From: Actinokineospora auranticolor
GTDB taxonomy: Bacteria; Actinomycetota; Actinomycetes; Mycobacteriales; Pseudonocardiaceae
Assembly (NCBI RefSeq): GCF_002934265.1
Contig: NZ_PTIX01000039.1
Coordinates: 1 to 57,554 of the forward strand
DNA length: 57,554 nucleotides
Direction of reading: 5' to 3'
Position numbers and translations under genes: made by a program. Shown piece after piece: positions 16,095 through 25,037 of this stretch (positions within the stretch are counted from its first letter, which is position 1; the number at the start of each line of letters is the position of its first letter). The notes below the pieces were generated by a model, which was not told the DNA's origin, did no database searches, and saw only the letters and a program-made list of their open reading frames with translations.

Positions 16095-17219
16095 GGGGAC
16101 CTGCCAGGTCACCGTGGTGCCGCTGCGGGGCGAGGAGCGCACCTCGCAGACACCGCCCACCTGCTCGGCGCGTTCCCGCAGGTTCTTCAGGCCGCGCTGG
16201 CTGACGCCCCGCGGGATGCCGCAGCCGTCGTCGGCCACGGTGAGGCGGAGGTTGTGCCGGTCGCGGCGCAGGTGCACGGCGACGCGCAGCGCGCCCGCGT
16301 GCCGGACGACGTTGGACAGCGCCTCCCGCAGCGCGGCGCGGAAGTGGTCGGCGATCTCGGGCGGGACGTCGGCGATGTCGTCGGTCAGGTCGACCGACGG
16401 CTCGAAGCCGAGCAGCTCGCGCGCCGTGGCGACCTCCGCGCGGACCGACTCGGCGAGGTCCGCTGCGGGCGGCTTCGGGTCGGGGTTGCGCAGCGTGCGG
16501 ACCACGGAGCGGACGTCGGCGATGGCCGCGTCGAGCTGGTCGACGGCGTCGGCGAGCCGGGTCGCGTCGGCGCGGGCCAGCCGCCGGGAGCGGCGGGACA
16601 GCAGGTCGAGCTGCATGCCCGCGGCGTAGAGGCGCTGGACGATGACGTCGTGCAGGTCGCGGGCGATGCGTTCGCGCTCCTCGTAGAGGCCGACGCGTTC
16701 GCGCGCGTTGTGCCCCTCGGCGAGGACGAACAGCAGCCCGGCCTGCGCGGCGAACGCGGTGAGCACCTCGACGGTGGCGCTGGTGAACGGCTTCGCGCTG
16801 CGCCTGCGGTAGACCGTGAGCGCGCCGAGCCGGGTCTCGCGGGTGCCGAAGGGGGCGGCGGCGAACGGGCCGTAGACGCGTAGTTCGGCGGGGACGTACG
16901 GGGCGGTGCGCGGGTCGGTGGTGACGTCGTCGGCCACGATCGGGACGCCGCCGCGCGCGACCCTCGCGGCGGAGGAGCGCGGCGACAGGACCAGGCCGAC
17001 GGGGTCGGGCTCGCGCGCGCCGTGCGCGGCCTCGACGGTGAGCGACCCGTCCTCGGCGGCGGCCATCAGCAGGCCCAGGTCGGCCTCGGCGAGTTCGGCG
17101 GCGGCGCGGACGACGAGGTGCAGCACCGCGTCGGGGTCGTTGCCCGCCAGCGCCGCTGTCGCGATCTCGGTGGACGCAGTGAGGGTGCGCGCCGCAAGAG
17201 TGGGGTCCATGGCCTTCAT
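16080..17219 (-). CDS. DevS/DosS-like sensor histidine kinase with one GAF domain
   Basis: A 379-residue soluble kinase. One GAF domain (about 20-165) precedes a HisKA_3 domain with E-R-E-R-I-A-R-D-L-H-D-V-I-V-Q-R-L-Y (phosphorylated His about 190) and an HATPase domain (about 290-378; A-D-D-G-C-G-I, G-L-K-N-L-R-E-R-A). The D-L-H-D-x-x-x-Q-R-L-(F/Y) string is the DevS hallmark. Mycobacterial DevS has two GAF domains and binds haem in the first; whether this single GAF binds haem cannot be seen. The gene starts 5 bp after the cydDC stop, so it is probably the last gene of the cyd operon. A second in-frame ATG is at 17210. Confidence 0.87.
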   Translation of the reverse strand: MKAMDPTLAARTLTASTEIATAALAGNDPDAVLHLVVRAAAELAEADLGLLMAAAEDGSLTVEAAHGAREPDPVGLVLSPRSSAARVARGGVPIVADDVTTDPRTAPYVPAELRVYGPFAAAPFGTRETRLGALTVYRRRSAKPFTSATVEVLTAFAAQAGLLFVLAEGHNARERVGLYEERERIARDLHDVIVQRLYAAGMQLDLLSRRSRRLARADATRLADAVDQLDAAIADVRSVVRTLRNPDPKPPAADLAESVRAEVATARELLGFEPSVDLTDDIADVPPEIADHFRAALREALSNVVRHAGALRVAVHLRRDRHNLRLTVADDGCGIPRGVSQRGLKNLRERAEQVGGVCEVRSSPRSGTTVTWQVPLPRA

Positions 17220-17224
17220 GAAGG

Positions 17225-20200
17225 TTACGTCCCCACTGCTTGGCGGATAGCGCCCCCGTTCACCTCTAGGACCAGATCGGCTTGCCGGGCCTCTTCGGGG
17301 CGATGCGTCACGTGGACCACGATGCGGTCGGACAGCGCTTCCCTAACCGTGGCCAGGACGGCGTTCGCGGTGGGGACGTCCAGATGCGCGGTGGGCTCGT
17401 CGAGCAGGACGACGTCGGCGTCGGCGAGCAGGGCGCGGGCGAGCGCGATCCGCTGGCCTTCGCCGCCGGAGACGGCGGTGGCCTGGGCTTCGAGGTCGAA
17501 CCCGGGCAGCCCGGCCCGGGTCAGCGCGTCCGCGAGGACGGAGTCGTCGGCCTCGGGGGCGGCGAGGCGGAGGTTCTCGCGGACGCTGGTCGAGACGAGC
17601 ATGGGCTCCTGCGGGCACCAGGCGACGGTCGCGGGACGGGTCAGCGTGCCGCGTTCGGGGCCGAGGAAGCCGAGCAGGAGGGCGACCAGGGTCGACTTGC
17701 CGGAACCCGACGGTCCCACGACGGCGACGTGGGTTCCGGGGTCGACGCGCAGGGTGACGTCGGTGAGCGCGGGCTTGCCGGTGCCGGGCCAGCGCACGTC
17801 GACGCCGTCGAGACCGATGTGGTCGGTACGCCGCGGTTCGGTGGCGACAGCGGGTTCGGCGCCTTCCAGGGCCAAGACCCGTCCGTGGGCGGCTCGCAGC
17901 GCGGCCAGGTGGGTGACCGCCGGTGGCAGCAGCGCCAGCGCCTCGGCCAGGGCGAGTGGGACCAGTGCGACGATCGGGACGAGCACCGGATCGAGGTGGG
18001 CTTGCGTGGCGAGGTAAGTGCTCACTACCGCCGCCAGACCCAAGGCGAGCGTGATTAGCGCAAGAGCCGCACCCGCGCCTACCGCCTGCCTCTTAGCGAT
18101 CCGGGCGAGATCGGTGTCCGCGTCAGCCAGTGCCTTCCGACGCGCGGTGTGCCTACCGAACGCGATGAGGTCCGCTGCGCCTTCCAGGAGGGTCAGGACT
18201 CCGGCTGCGATCGTGCGACGTCCGTCGGCCATCGCCGTAGTCGCACGACGCTCGACCGCCGCAGCGACCAATGGCGCCCCGATTCCCGCGACAGCGACCG
18301 CGATGGCAAGCACCAACCCGGCGCTGGGAAGCACCACCGCCTGAATGACCACTGCCGCGACACACGCGCCTAGAGCGACCAGCGGCGGCACGATCACGCG
18401 CGGGGTCAGGTCTCGGACGGTGTCCACGTCGTCCACCAACCGTCGCAGCCCTTCGCCTCGGCGCAGTCCGAGGGTCCGCGCGGGACCGATCGCCACCAAG
18501 GCGTTCCAGAGCCGCACCCGCAGCGCGGTCGCGGTCCGGAAGGCCGCGTCGTGCACGGCGAGCCGTTCGACGTAGCGCAGCGCGGCCCGCCCGAGCCCGA
18601 ACGTCCGCACGCCGACCACGGCGACGGACAGCGCGAGGATCGGCGGCTGCTGCGCGGCCTTCGCGATCAGCCACGCGGACAACGCGGTCAGCACGACCCC
18701 GCAGACCAGCGCGGCCGACCCGAGCGCCGCCCCGGCCAGCAGCCGCGGGGTGACCAGCGTGCGGTTCCGCACCACGGCCTCCGGCGCCCGCACCACCTCG
18801 ACGACCTCGTCTTCGGCGGCAGGCGCGGCCGTGCCCTCGACCACCCGGTGCGTCGCCATCAGGACGGCGACCCCCTGGTCCGCCACCTTGTGGATGACCC
18901 GCGTGACCCGCGCGGCGGTGGCCGGGTCGAGGTGGGCTGTGGGTTCGTCGAGGAGGAGAAGCCGGGTCCCGGGCCGGGCCAGCGCCCGCAGCAGCGCGAC
19001 CCGCTGCCGCTCCCCGACCGAGAGCTCGTCCACCCGCCGGTCGAGGAAATGCTCGATGCCCAGTTCGCCGGCGAGACCCCCAGGCTCGCCGACGGCCTCA
19101 CGAACGGTTTCCTCGGCGAAGGCGGGCCGCTGCGGTACCCACGTGACGATTTGTCGCCAAGTCGACATGTCGAGATCGGCCAGCGGCACCCCGTCGACCA
19201 GCACGACCCCCGACGCGGGCGCCACGAACCCGAGCAGCACCCCGAACGCGGTCGACTTCCCGCTCCCGCTTGGCGAATCGAGCCGGACGACCTCGCCCGG
19301 CCGGACCACCACCGACAGCCCGTCCGGCGCGAACCCCCCGCGCCGCGCGACCCGGAGGTCGGAGATCCGCAGCTCGGCGAACCCCTCGACGGGCCGATCA
19401 CCCGTCGACACGGGCGCGCTCGGGACCTCGGCGACGCGGCGGACGGCTTCGAGACCGTCCTCGCTGGCGTGGTGCGCGGCACCCGCCGCGCGCAGCGGCA
19501 GGTAGCACTCCGGGACCACGATCAGCACGAACAGCCCCACGAACAGCGTGAGGTCGCCCGTGACCAGGCGGAGGCCGATCACCACCGCGACCAGCGCCAC
19601 CGACAGGGTCGCGACCAGTTCCAGCGCGAACGCCGACGAGAACGCCACCCGGAGCACGCCGAGCGTGCCGCGGCGGTGCGCCTCCGAGACCTTGCGGACG
19701 GTCTCCGCCTGCGCCGACGCCCGGCGGAACGCGGTGAGGACCGGCAGCGCGCGGACCAGTTCCAGCAGGTTCCCCGACAACCGCTCGGTCGCGGCGGCGG
19801 CCGGTCCCACGCGGTCCTCGGTGTAGCGGCCGATGACGATGGCGAACAGCGGGATCAGCGGCACGGTCAACGCCACCACCAGCGCCGACGGCCAGTCCAC
19901 CGCCAAGACCACCGCGCCGACCCCCAGCGGCGCGACGGCCGCGGTGACCAGCGCGGGCAGGTACGTGCCGAAGTAGGCGTCCAGCGCGTCGAGCCCCCGG
20001 GTCGCCAGCGCGGTCAGCTCCCCCGCGCCCCGCTCGGCGATCCACTCCGGCCCCTGGGCCAGCGCCCGGTCCAGCAGGACACCGCGCAGCTCCTCCTTCG
20101 CCCCCGCCGCGGCCCGGGCCGCCACGACCTGCGTCGCCCAGCCCAGCAGCGCGCGGACGAGCACGGCCCCGGTCAGCACCGCCAGCTCGGTGGTCGGCGA

Positions 20201-20392
20201 CCTGCCCGCCGTCAACGCAGCGGCCAGAGCCCACGCCTGCACCACTACGGCAACTGCGGTGAGCACCGCGAGAACACCGCACAGGGCCAGTGCCCGGCGC
20301 GCTGACGGGGACAACCCCGGCAACGCGCCGAGCGGGCCCCTCCCGGGACGACTGGCGGGTCGAGACTTCCCAGGAGAGATCTTGGCGGTCAC
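17225..20392 (-). CDS. cydDC: CydD-CydC fusion, thiol exporter for cytochrome bd assembly
   Basis: A 1055-residue fusion of two ABC half-transporters, each with about six membrane helices and an ATPase domain. First ATPase: Walker A S-P-S-G-S-G-K-S-T (about 375), signature L-S-V-G-E-R-Q, Walker B R-L-L-L-L-D-E-P-T. Second: V-G-P-S-G-S-G-K-S-T (about 890), V-S-G-G-E-G-Q, V-V-L-L-D-E-P-T. In E. coli CydD and CydC are separate and export glutathione/cysteine, which is needed for bd oxidase assembly; fused forms are common in actinobacteria. It overlaps cydB by 4 bases. Start GTG 20392. Confidence 0.95.
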   Translation of the reverse strand: MTAKISPGKSRPASRPGRGPLGALPGLSPSARRALALCGVLAVLTAVAVVVQAWALAAALTAGRSPTTELAVLTGAVLVRALLGWATQVVAARAAAGAKEELRGVLLDRALAQGPEWIAERGAGELTALATRGLDALDAYFGTYLPALVTAAVAPLGVGAVVLAVDWPSALVVALTVPLIPLFAIVIGRYTEDRVGPAAAATERLSGNLLELVRALPVLTAFRRASAQAETVRKVSEAHRRGTLGVLRVAFSSAFALELVATLSVALVAVVIGLRLVTGDLTLFVGLFVLIVVPECYLPLRAAGAAHHASEDGLEAVRRVAEVPSAPVSTGDRPVEGFAELRISDLRVARRGGFAPDGLSVVVRPGEVVRLDSPSGSGKSTAFGVLLGFVAPASGVVLVDGVPLADLDMSTWRQIVTWVPQRPAFAEETVREAVGEPGGLAGELGIEHFLDRRVDELSVGERQRVALLRALARPGTRLLLLDEPTAHLDPATAARVTRVIHKVADQGVAVLMATHRVVEGTAAPAAEDEVVEVVRAPEAVVRNRTLVTPRLLAGAALGSAALVCGVVLTALSAWLIAKAAQQPPILALSVAVVGVRTFGLGRAALRYVERLAVHDAAFRTATALRVRLWNALVAIGPARTLGLRRGEGLRRLVDDVDTVRDLTPRVIVPPLVALGACVAAVVIQAVVLPSAGLVLAIAVAVAGIGAPLVAAAVERRATTAMADGRRTIAAGVLTLLEGAADLIAFGRHTARRKALADADTDLARIAKRQAVGAGAALALITLALGLAAVVSTYLATQAHLDPVLVPIVALVPLALAEALALLPPAVTHLAALRAAHGRVLALEGAEPAVATEPRRTDHIGLDGVDVRWPGTGKPALTDVTLRVDPGTHVAVVGPSGSGKSTLVALLLGFLGPERGTLTRPATVAWCPQEPMLVSTSVRENLRLAAPEADDSVLADALTRAGLPGFDLEAQATAVSGGEGQRIALARALLADADVVLLDEPTAHLDVPTANAVLATVREALSDRIVVHVTHRPEEARQADLVLEVNGGAIRQAVGT

Positions 20393-21396
20393 GGCACGTG
20401 CACCGGCGGGATGTGCGCCCGGCTGACCCGCTTGCGGAAGACCCAGTACGTCCAGCCCTGGTAGACCAGCACGGCCGGGGTGCCGAACAGCGCCACCCAG
20501 CTCATGACCTCCAGCGTGTACGGGCTCGACGCGGTGTCGGCCACGGTCAGCGAATTGGCGGCGTCGATCGTCGACGGCAGCACGTTCGGGTACAGCGCCC
20601 CGAACAGCGTCACCACGGTCGCGGCCACGGCCACTCCGAGCGCGGAGAACGCCTGCCCGTCACGCCCGGCGCGCAGCCGCGCCACGGCGGTCGCGGCCGC
20701 CACGACCACGACACCCAGCGGCACCCACGTCCACCCCGAACCCTCGCGGAGCTGCACCAGGACCAGCAACGCGGCCAGCGGCAGCAACGCGACCGGCGCC
20801 CAGCGGGCGGCGAACCGGCGGGCCCGCTCGCTCAGCTCGCCGTCGGTCTTCAGCGCGGTGAACGCGGCGCCGTGGACCAGGGCGAACCCGGCGACGGCGA
20901 GCGCGCCGAGCAGCGTCGGCAGGGTGATCGCGGCGAACGGCGAGCCGACCCGGTTGCCCTCGGCGTCCAGCGGCAGGCCGAGCACGTTCCACGTCAGCAC
21001 CAGCCCCACGCCGAGCGTCGCGACCCACGACGAGGTCGTGATGACCAGGTCCCAGTTGCGGCGCCACCGGACGCTGTCGACCTTGCCCCGGTACTCGAAC
21101 GAGACACCGCGGCAGATGAGCGCGACCAGGAACAGCAGCAGCGGCAGGAACGCGGAGCTGAACAGCGAGGCGTACCAACCGGGGAAGGCGGCGAAGGTGG
21201 CACCACCGGCGACCAGCAGCCAGACCTCGTTGCCGTCCCACACCGGTCCGATGGTGTTGACCATGACCCGGCGGTCGGTCTCGTCCTCGGACAGCACCGG
21301 GAGCAGCATGCCGACACCGAAGTCGAAGCCCTCGAGGAACAGGTAGCCCAGCCACAGCAGGGCGATGATGCAGAACCAGAGATCCGCGAGATCCAC
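20389..21396 (-). CDS. cydB: cytochrome bd oxidase subunit II
   Basis: A 335-residue membrane protein with about nine helices. The N-terminus has F-L-E-G-F-D-F-G-V-G-M-L, the CydB signature, followed by R-R-V-M-V-N-T-I-G-P-V-W-D-G-N-E-V-W-L. I place the start at GTG 21396 (V-D-L-A-D-L-W-F), 11 bp after cydA; the longer open frame to 21567 lies inside cydA and would add unrelated residues. It forms the quinol oxidase core with CydA, in the plasma membrane. Coupled to cydDC by GTGA overlap. Confidence 0.95.
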   Translation of the reverse strand: MDLADLWFCIIALLWLGYLFLEGFDFGVGMLLPVLSEDETDRRVMVNTIGPVWDGNEVWLLVAGGATFAAFPGWYASLFSSAFLPLLLFLVALICRGVSFEYRGKVDSVRWRRNWDLVITTSSWVATLGVGLVLTWNVLGLPLDAEGNRVGSPFAAITLPTLLGALAVAGFALVHGAAFTALKTDGELSERARRFAARWAPVALLPLAALLVLVQLREGSGWTWVPLGVVVVAAATAVARLRAGRDGQAFSALGVAVAATVVTLFGALYPNVLPSTIDAANSLTVADTASSPYTLEVMSWVALFGTPAVLVYQGWTYWVFRKRVSRAHIPPVHVP

Positions 21397-21407
21397 TGTG
21401 GACTCCC

Positions 21408-22880
21408 CTAGTACGCGAACGCGAGTCGGTCGTCGGACTTCTCGCCGTCGGGCTTCTCGGGTGGCATGACCCCGGCCACGCCGCCGCGCACGTAGCGGGC
21501 GAGGAGGAAGACCTCGAGCACCGCGAGGACGCCGTAGAGCAGGGTCAGCGTGATCAGCGACGTCCACGCCTCACCGGTGGTCAGCGCCGAGACGCCCCGC
21601 GCGGTGAACATCCACACCCCGTCCACACCGGACGGGTTGGGCACCACGACGAACGGCTGGCGCCCCATCTCGGTGAAGATCCAGCCGAAGCTGTTGGCCA
21701 GGAACGGGGTCGCGATGCCCGCCAGCGCCAACCGCGGGAACCACCTGGTGCGCGGGATGCGCCCGCCGCGGGTCAGCCACAGCACGGCCAGGCCGACCAG
21801 CGCGCCGATGGCGCCGAAGCCGATCATCAGCCGGAAGCCCCAGTAGGTCACCGGCAGGTTGGGCACGTAGTCGATCGGCTTGCCCGACAGCTCACCCAAC
21901 TGGGGGTCGACCGGGTAGTTGGTGCCGTAGCGCTGCTGGTACTCGGTGACCAGGTCCTCGATGCCGCGCACCTCGGTGCTGAAGTCGTTGTGCGCCAGGA
22001 AGGACAGCAGCGCGGGCACCGTGATCGACTTGACGTTCTCACAGTCGGGCCTGCTGACGTCGCCGATCGCGAAGATCGAGAACGCGGCGGGCGCCTCGGT
22101 GTGGCACAGCGCCTCGGCGGCGGCCATCTTCATCGGCTGCTGCTCGAACATCAGCTTGCCCTGCACGTCACCGGTGATCGCCAACCCGGCGAAGGCCACC
22201 GCGCCGACCCAGGCGCCGAACTTCACCGACGCCCGCCACACGGGCGCGTCGTCGTCGCGCCGCCGCCACAGGTGCCAGGCGGCGATGCCGACCAGGAACG
22301 CGCCCGCCACGGCGAAGGTGCCGAAGATGGTGTGCGGGATCGCGGCCAGCGCGGTGTTGTTCGTCAGCACCGCCCAGATCGAGGTCAGCCGCGGCTTCCC
22401 GTCGACGAACTCGACGCCGACCGGGTGCTGCATCCACGAGTTCGCCGCGAGGATGAAGTACGCCGAGACCATCGTCGCCAGGCTGAACGCCCAGGCGCAC
22501 GCCAGGTGCACCCGCTTGGGCAGCCGGTCCCAGCCGAAGATCCACAGACCGAGGAAGGTGGACTCGACGAAGAAGGCGACCAGCCCCTCCATCGCCAGCG
22601 GCGCGCCGAACACGTCGCCGACGAACCGCGAGTAGGCGCTCCAGGACATGCCGAACTGGAACTCCTGCACGATGCCGGTCACCACGCCCATGGCGAAGTT
22701 GATCAGCAACAGCTTGCCCCAGAACTTCGTCATCCGCAGGTACTTCGGGTTCGCCGTGCGCACCCACGCCGTCTGCATCCCGGCGACCAGCAGCGAGAGG
22801 CCGATGGTCAGCGGCACCATCAGGAAGTGGTAGACGGTGGTGATGCCGAACTGCCACCTCGCCAGATCTAGTACGTCCAC
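21408..22880 (-). CDS. cydA: cytochrome bd oxidase subunit I
   Basis: A 490-residue quinol oxidase subunit carrying haems b558, b595 and d. Visible features: His18 in V-Y-H-F-L-M-V-P-L-T (haem ligand), M-S-W-S-A-Y-S-R-F-V-G, F-F-V-E-S-T-F-L-G, H-P-V-G, the Q-loop after G-K-L-M-F-E-Q-Q-P, and G-R-Q-P-F in the C-terminal half. The last residues form a charged cytoplasmic tail. The short Q-loop is the actinobacterial/Gram-positive type. The start is GTG 22880 with GGAGG about 13-17 bases upstream, further than usual. A DevR-box-like palindrome is centred 65 bp upstream. Confidence 0.96.
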   Translation of the reverse strand: MDVLDLARWQFGITTVYHFLMVPLTIGLSLLVAGMQTAWVRTANPKYLRMTKFWGKLLLINFAMGVVTGIVQEFQFGMSWSAYSRFVGDVFGAPLAMEGLVAFFVESTFLGLWIFGWDRLPKRVHLACAWAFSLATMVSAYFILAANSWMQHPVGVEFVDGKPRLTSIWAVLTNNTALAAIPHTIFGTFAVAGAFLVGIAAWHLWRRRDDDAPVWRASVKFGAWVGAVAFAGLAITGDVQGKLMFEQQPMKMAAAEALCHTEAPAAFSIFAIGDVSRPDCENVKSITVPALLSFLAHNDFSTEVRGIEDLVTEYQQRYGTNYPVDPQLGELSGKPIDYVPNLPVTYWGFRLMIGFGAIGALVGLAVLWLTRGGRIPRTRWFPRLALAGIATPFLANSFGWIFTEMGRQPFVVVPNPSGVDGVWMFTARGVSALTTGEAWTSLITLTLLYGVLAVLEVFLLARYVRGGVAGVMPPEKPDGEKSDDRLAFAY

Positions 22881-22935
22881 GTGGATGAATATCGTCCTCC
22901 GCGCGACCCAGCTAAAGGCGCGCGAGTCCTCTTGA

Positions 22936-22955
22936 GACGGGACGTAGGTCCCGTG
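22936..22955. promoter_or_regulatory. DevR/DosR-box-like palindrome between cydA and the GDT1-like gene
   Basis: The 20 bases GACGGGACGTAGGTCCCGTG contain GGGAC-N4-GTCCC, the invariant core of the mycobacterial DevR (Dos) box, inside a perfect 7-bp inverted repeat ACGGGAC/GTCCCGT. Compared with the consensus TTSGGGACTWWAGTCCCSAA I count 14 of 20 matches. It is 65 bp before cydA and 32 bp before the divergent gene at 22987. Binding is inferred, not shown. Confidence 0.7.
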
Positions 22956-22986
22956 AGCGGCGCCACCCCCGCCTAGTGTTCACCGC

Positions 22987-23583
22987 ATGGGAACCGCCCT
23001 GATCGCCCTGGCCGCGGCCTTCGCGCTGGTGCTCGTCGTGGAGCTGCCGGACAAGACGCTGGTCGCCACCCTGATCCTCACGACGCGCTACCGGCCGTGG
23101 CCGGTGTTCGTCGGGGTCAGCGCCGCCTTCGCCGTCCAGTGCCTGATCGCCGCGGCCTTCGGCGGCGTGCTGACGCTGCTGCCGGACCGGGTGGTGGCGG
23201 GGGTGGTCGCGGCGCTGTTCGCCATCGGCGCCTTCCTGCTGCTCAAGGAGGGTTTCTCGAAGGCGGAGGAGGAGGTCGAGGACGCGGGCCCGACCGCCCC
23301 GGTGTCCTTCCGCCGAGTCGCCCTGACCTCCTTCGGCGTGCTGTTCGCCGCCGAGTGGGGCGACGCGTCCCAGATCGCCACGGCCGGGTTGTCGGCCCGG
23401 TACGCGGAGCCGTTCTGGGTCGGCCTCGGCGCGTGGCTGGCCCTGGTGTCCGTGGCGGGCATCGCGGTCCTGATCGGCCGCAAGATCGCCGAACGGATCA
23501 AGCCGCACCTGATCCAACGCGTCGCGGGCGTCGTCTTCGCGGCGTTTGCCCTGTTCGCGACCTACGAGGCCCTCTTCGGCTGA
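22987..23583 (+). CDS. TMEM165/GDT1 (UPF0016) family cation transporter
   Basis: A 198-residue membrane protein of two similar halves with three helices each. The family carries E-x-G-D-(K/R)-(S/T) in both halves: here E-L-P-D-K-T (about 19-24, with Pro in place of Gly) and E-W-G-D-A-S (about 120-125). These motifs transport Mn2+ or Ca2+, usually outward. An acidic loop (E-E-E-V-E-D) separates the halves. ATG 22987 is close to the DevR-box-like site, so the gene may share control with cyd, which would link Mn export to respiratory state (inference). Confidence 0.9.
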   Translation: MGTALIALAAAFALVLVVELPDKTLVATLILTTRYRPWPVFVGVSAAFAVQCLIAAAFGGVLTLLPDRVVAGVVAALFAIGAFLLLKEGFSKAEEEVEDAGPTAPVSFRRVALTSFGVLFAAEWGDASQIATAGLSARYAEPFWVGLGAWLALVSVAGIAVLIGRKIAERIKPHLIQRVAGVVFAAFALFATYEALFG

Positions 23584-23597
23584 GCTAGGGTCGCGGC

Positions 23598-24095
23598 GTG
23601 ATCCACCGAGTCTGGGGGGCCATCGCCGTTTGGGCGGTCGGCCTGCTCGTGCAGATCGCCGAGTCGCTGTGGACCCTGCACCACTGGGACGCGGCGACAG
23701 CGGTCATCCGACGCAAGCACCTACCCGACGCCGACCTCGGCGAGGCCGTGGCGCAACTGGACACGCGGGTATCGGTGTTCGTCCTCGCGGTGTCGGTGGT
23801 CGGCTTGGCGGTGCTCACCGGCTTCGTCCAACTCGGACGTTCCCTGGTAGCAGCCTGGCTGACCACCGTCTACGCCCTCCCCTTCATCACCGTCGGCGGC
23901 TGGCGCGAGTACTGGGCCATCACCCGGGACGCGGCCACCGACAACGACTTCGCCCCCACCGCGGACCCGGGCATGCCCTGGGGCCTGCACCTGGGCGGCC
24001 CGATGCTCGTCCTCGGCGCCCTGGCGACAGCGGTCCTGCTGGTCATCTGGGCCCGCCACAGCGACCACCGGTCCAGGATGGGTGCCCACACCTGA
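23598..24095 (+). CDS. unknown four-helix membrane protein
   Basis: A 165-residue protein from GTG 23598, 14 bases after the previous stop, with about four hydrophobic segments (roughly 6-24, 57-76, 83-102, 135-153). A short loop has W-R-E-Y-W-A-I-T-R-D-A. I do not recognise the family. The kinase-like gene starts 23 bases downstream on the same strand, so the two probably work together, perhaps as a membrane sensor or target of the kinase-like protein (inference). Confidence 0.75.
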   Translation: MIHRVWGAIAVWAVGLLVQIAESLWTLHHWDAATAVIRRKHLPDADLGEAVAQLDTRVSVFVLAVSVVGLAVLTGFVQLGRSLVAAWLTTVYALPFITVGGWREYWAITRDAATDNDFAPTADPGMPWGLHLGGPMLVLGALATAVLLVIWARHSDHRSRMGAHT

Positions 24096-24118
24096 TCGCA
24101 CCGAGGAGCGCCGAGCAC

Positions 24119-24994
24119 GTGCCGAGCCCAGGCGGGGACACCGCGGTCCACATCGACCAACTCGGGCGGCTCGGCCCCGTGCTCGGGCGAGGCGGTCAGG
24201 CCATCGTCTACGCACTGCCCGACTACGGACTCCCCGACGTACCCGGCGGCCTGGTGTTCAAGCACCACCGCCGGGTTCCGGACTCCGCCGCGGACCTCGT
24301 GGCCCTAAGGGCCGAACTCGACCAGCCGTCACGGGCTTGGCTCGACCGGATCACCACGTGGCCGGTGCGCGTCGTCCGACGCGGAGTCGACACCGTCGGA
24401 GTCGTGGTACCGCGAATCCCCGACTCCTACTTCGACGACATCACGCTGCCGTCGGGGAACCGCAAGAAGGCCCCGCGCGAGGTGCAGTACCTCTTCGTCG
24501 AACCCGCCCGGATCGGCCGCGTCCTGCCGACGGCGACGCAGCGGCTGCTGGTGTGCGCGGACTTCGCGGACGCCCTGGACTTCCTGCACGTCCTCGGCAT
24601 CGTAGTCGGCGACATCAACCACCGTGACGCCCTGTACCGGCTCAGCGCCCGGCCCATGGTCATGTTCACGGGCGGCGACGAGATGCGCCCCACCGGCTCG
24701 ACAGCCACCACCCGCCAGATCGACAGCCCCGACTGGGACCCACCCGAACACCACGACGGGCTCAGCCAGGCCACCGATCTCTACAAACTCGGACTCTTCG
24801 TGCTGCGCACCCTGACGCCCGGCGTGCTGACCTCGACGAAGCGAGACCCGGTGGCCGCTGCGGGAGTCCTCGACGCCGCTGGACTCGACATGCTGACGAG
24901 GGCCTTGGCGGACCGCCCGGCGCACCGACCGAGCGCCCACGCCTGGGCCACGTACCTCAACGGCCTGCTCGCCGACCCCACCCGCCGGGCCTGA
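24119..24994 (+). CDS. protein-kinase-like protein with altered catalytic loop
   Basis: A 291-residue protein with the outline of a bacterial Ser/Thr kinase-like domain: glycine-rich loop L-G-R-G-G-Q-A-I-V-Y (about 15-24), a lysine in G-L-V-F-K-H-H (about 44), and a catalytic-loop-like G-D-I-N-H-R-D-A-L-Y-R-L (about 163-174) followed by F-T-G-G-D-E-M (about 180-187) in place of D-F-G. It resembles the kinase-like proteins of the VWA/PP2C/TerY gene sets rather than PknB. The Asn expected after the H-R-N position is Asp, so activity is uncertain. Start GTG 24119 with GAGGAG upstream; the longer open frame to 23546 overlaps the membrane protein gene and is rejected. Confidence 0.65.
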   Translation: MPSPGGDTAVHIDQLGRLGPVLGRGGQAIVYALPDYGLPDVPGGLVFKHHRRVPDSAADLVALRAELDQPSRAWLDRITTWPVRVVRRGVDTVGVVVPRIPDSYFDDITLPSGNRKKAPREVQYLFVEPARIGRVLPTATQRLLVCADFADALDFLHVLGIVVGDINHRDALYRLSARPMVMFTGGDEMRPTGSTATTRQIDSPDWDPPEHHDGLSQATDLYKLGLFVLRTLTPGVLTSTKRDPVAAAGVLDAAGLDMLTRALADRPAHRPSAHAWATYLNGLLADPTRRA

Positions 24995-25037
24995 CCTGGT
25001 GCGCCTTGGTCGGTCCGACCAAGGCGCACCAGGTCAG
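24991..25037. terminator. very long perfect hairpin between convergent genes
   Basis: Bases 24991-25013 and 25015-25037 are perfect 23-bp inverted arms with a single central T. The hairpin covers both stops (24992-24994 and 25034-25036), so it would end transcription from both sides. Its length exceeds what a terminator needs. Confidence 0.85.

Noticed and set aside
18551..20305. 584-codon open frame on the plus strand opposite cydDC
   Set aside because: It is rich in Arg, Asp, His and Pro, has no domain, and lies fully antisense to a clear CydDC gene. High GC leaves such frames open by chance.
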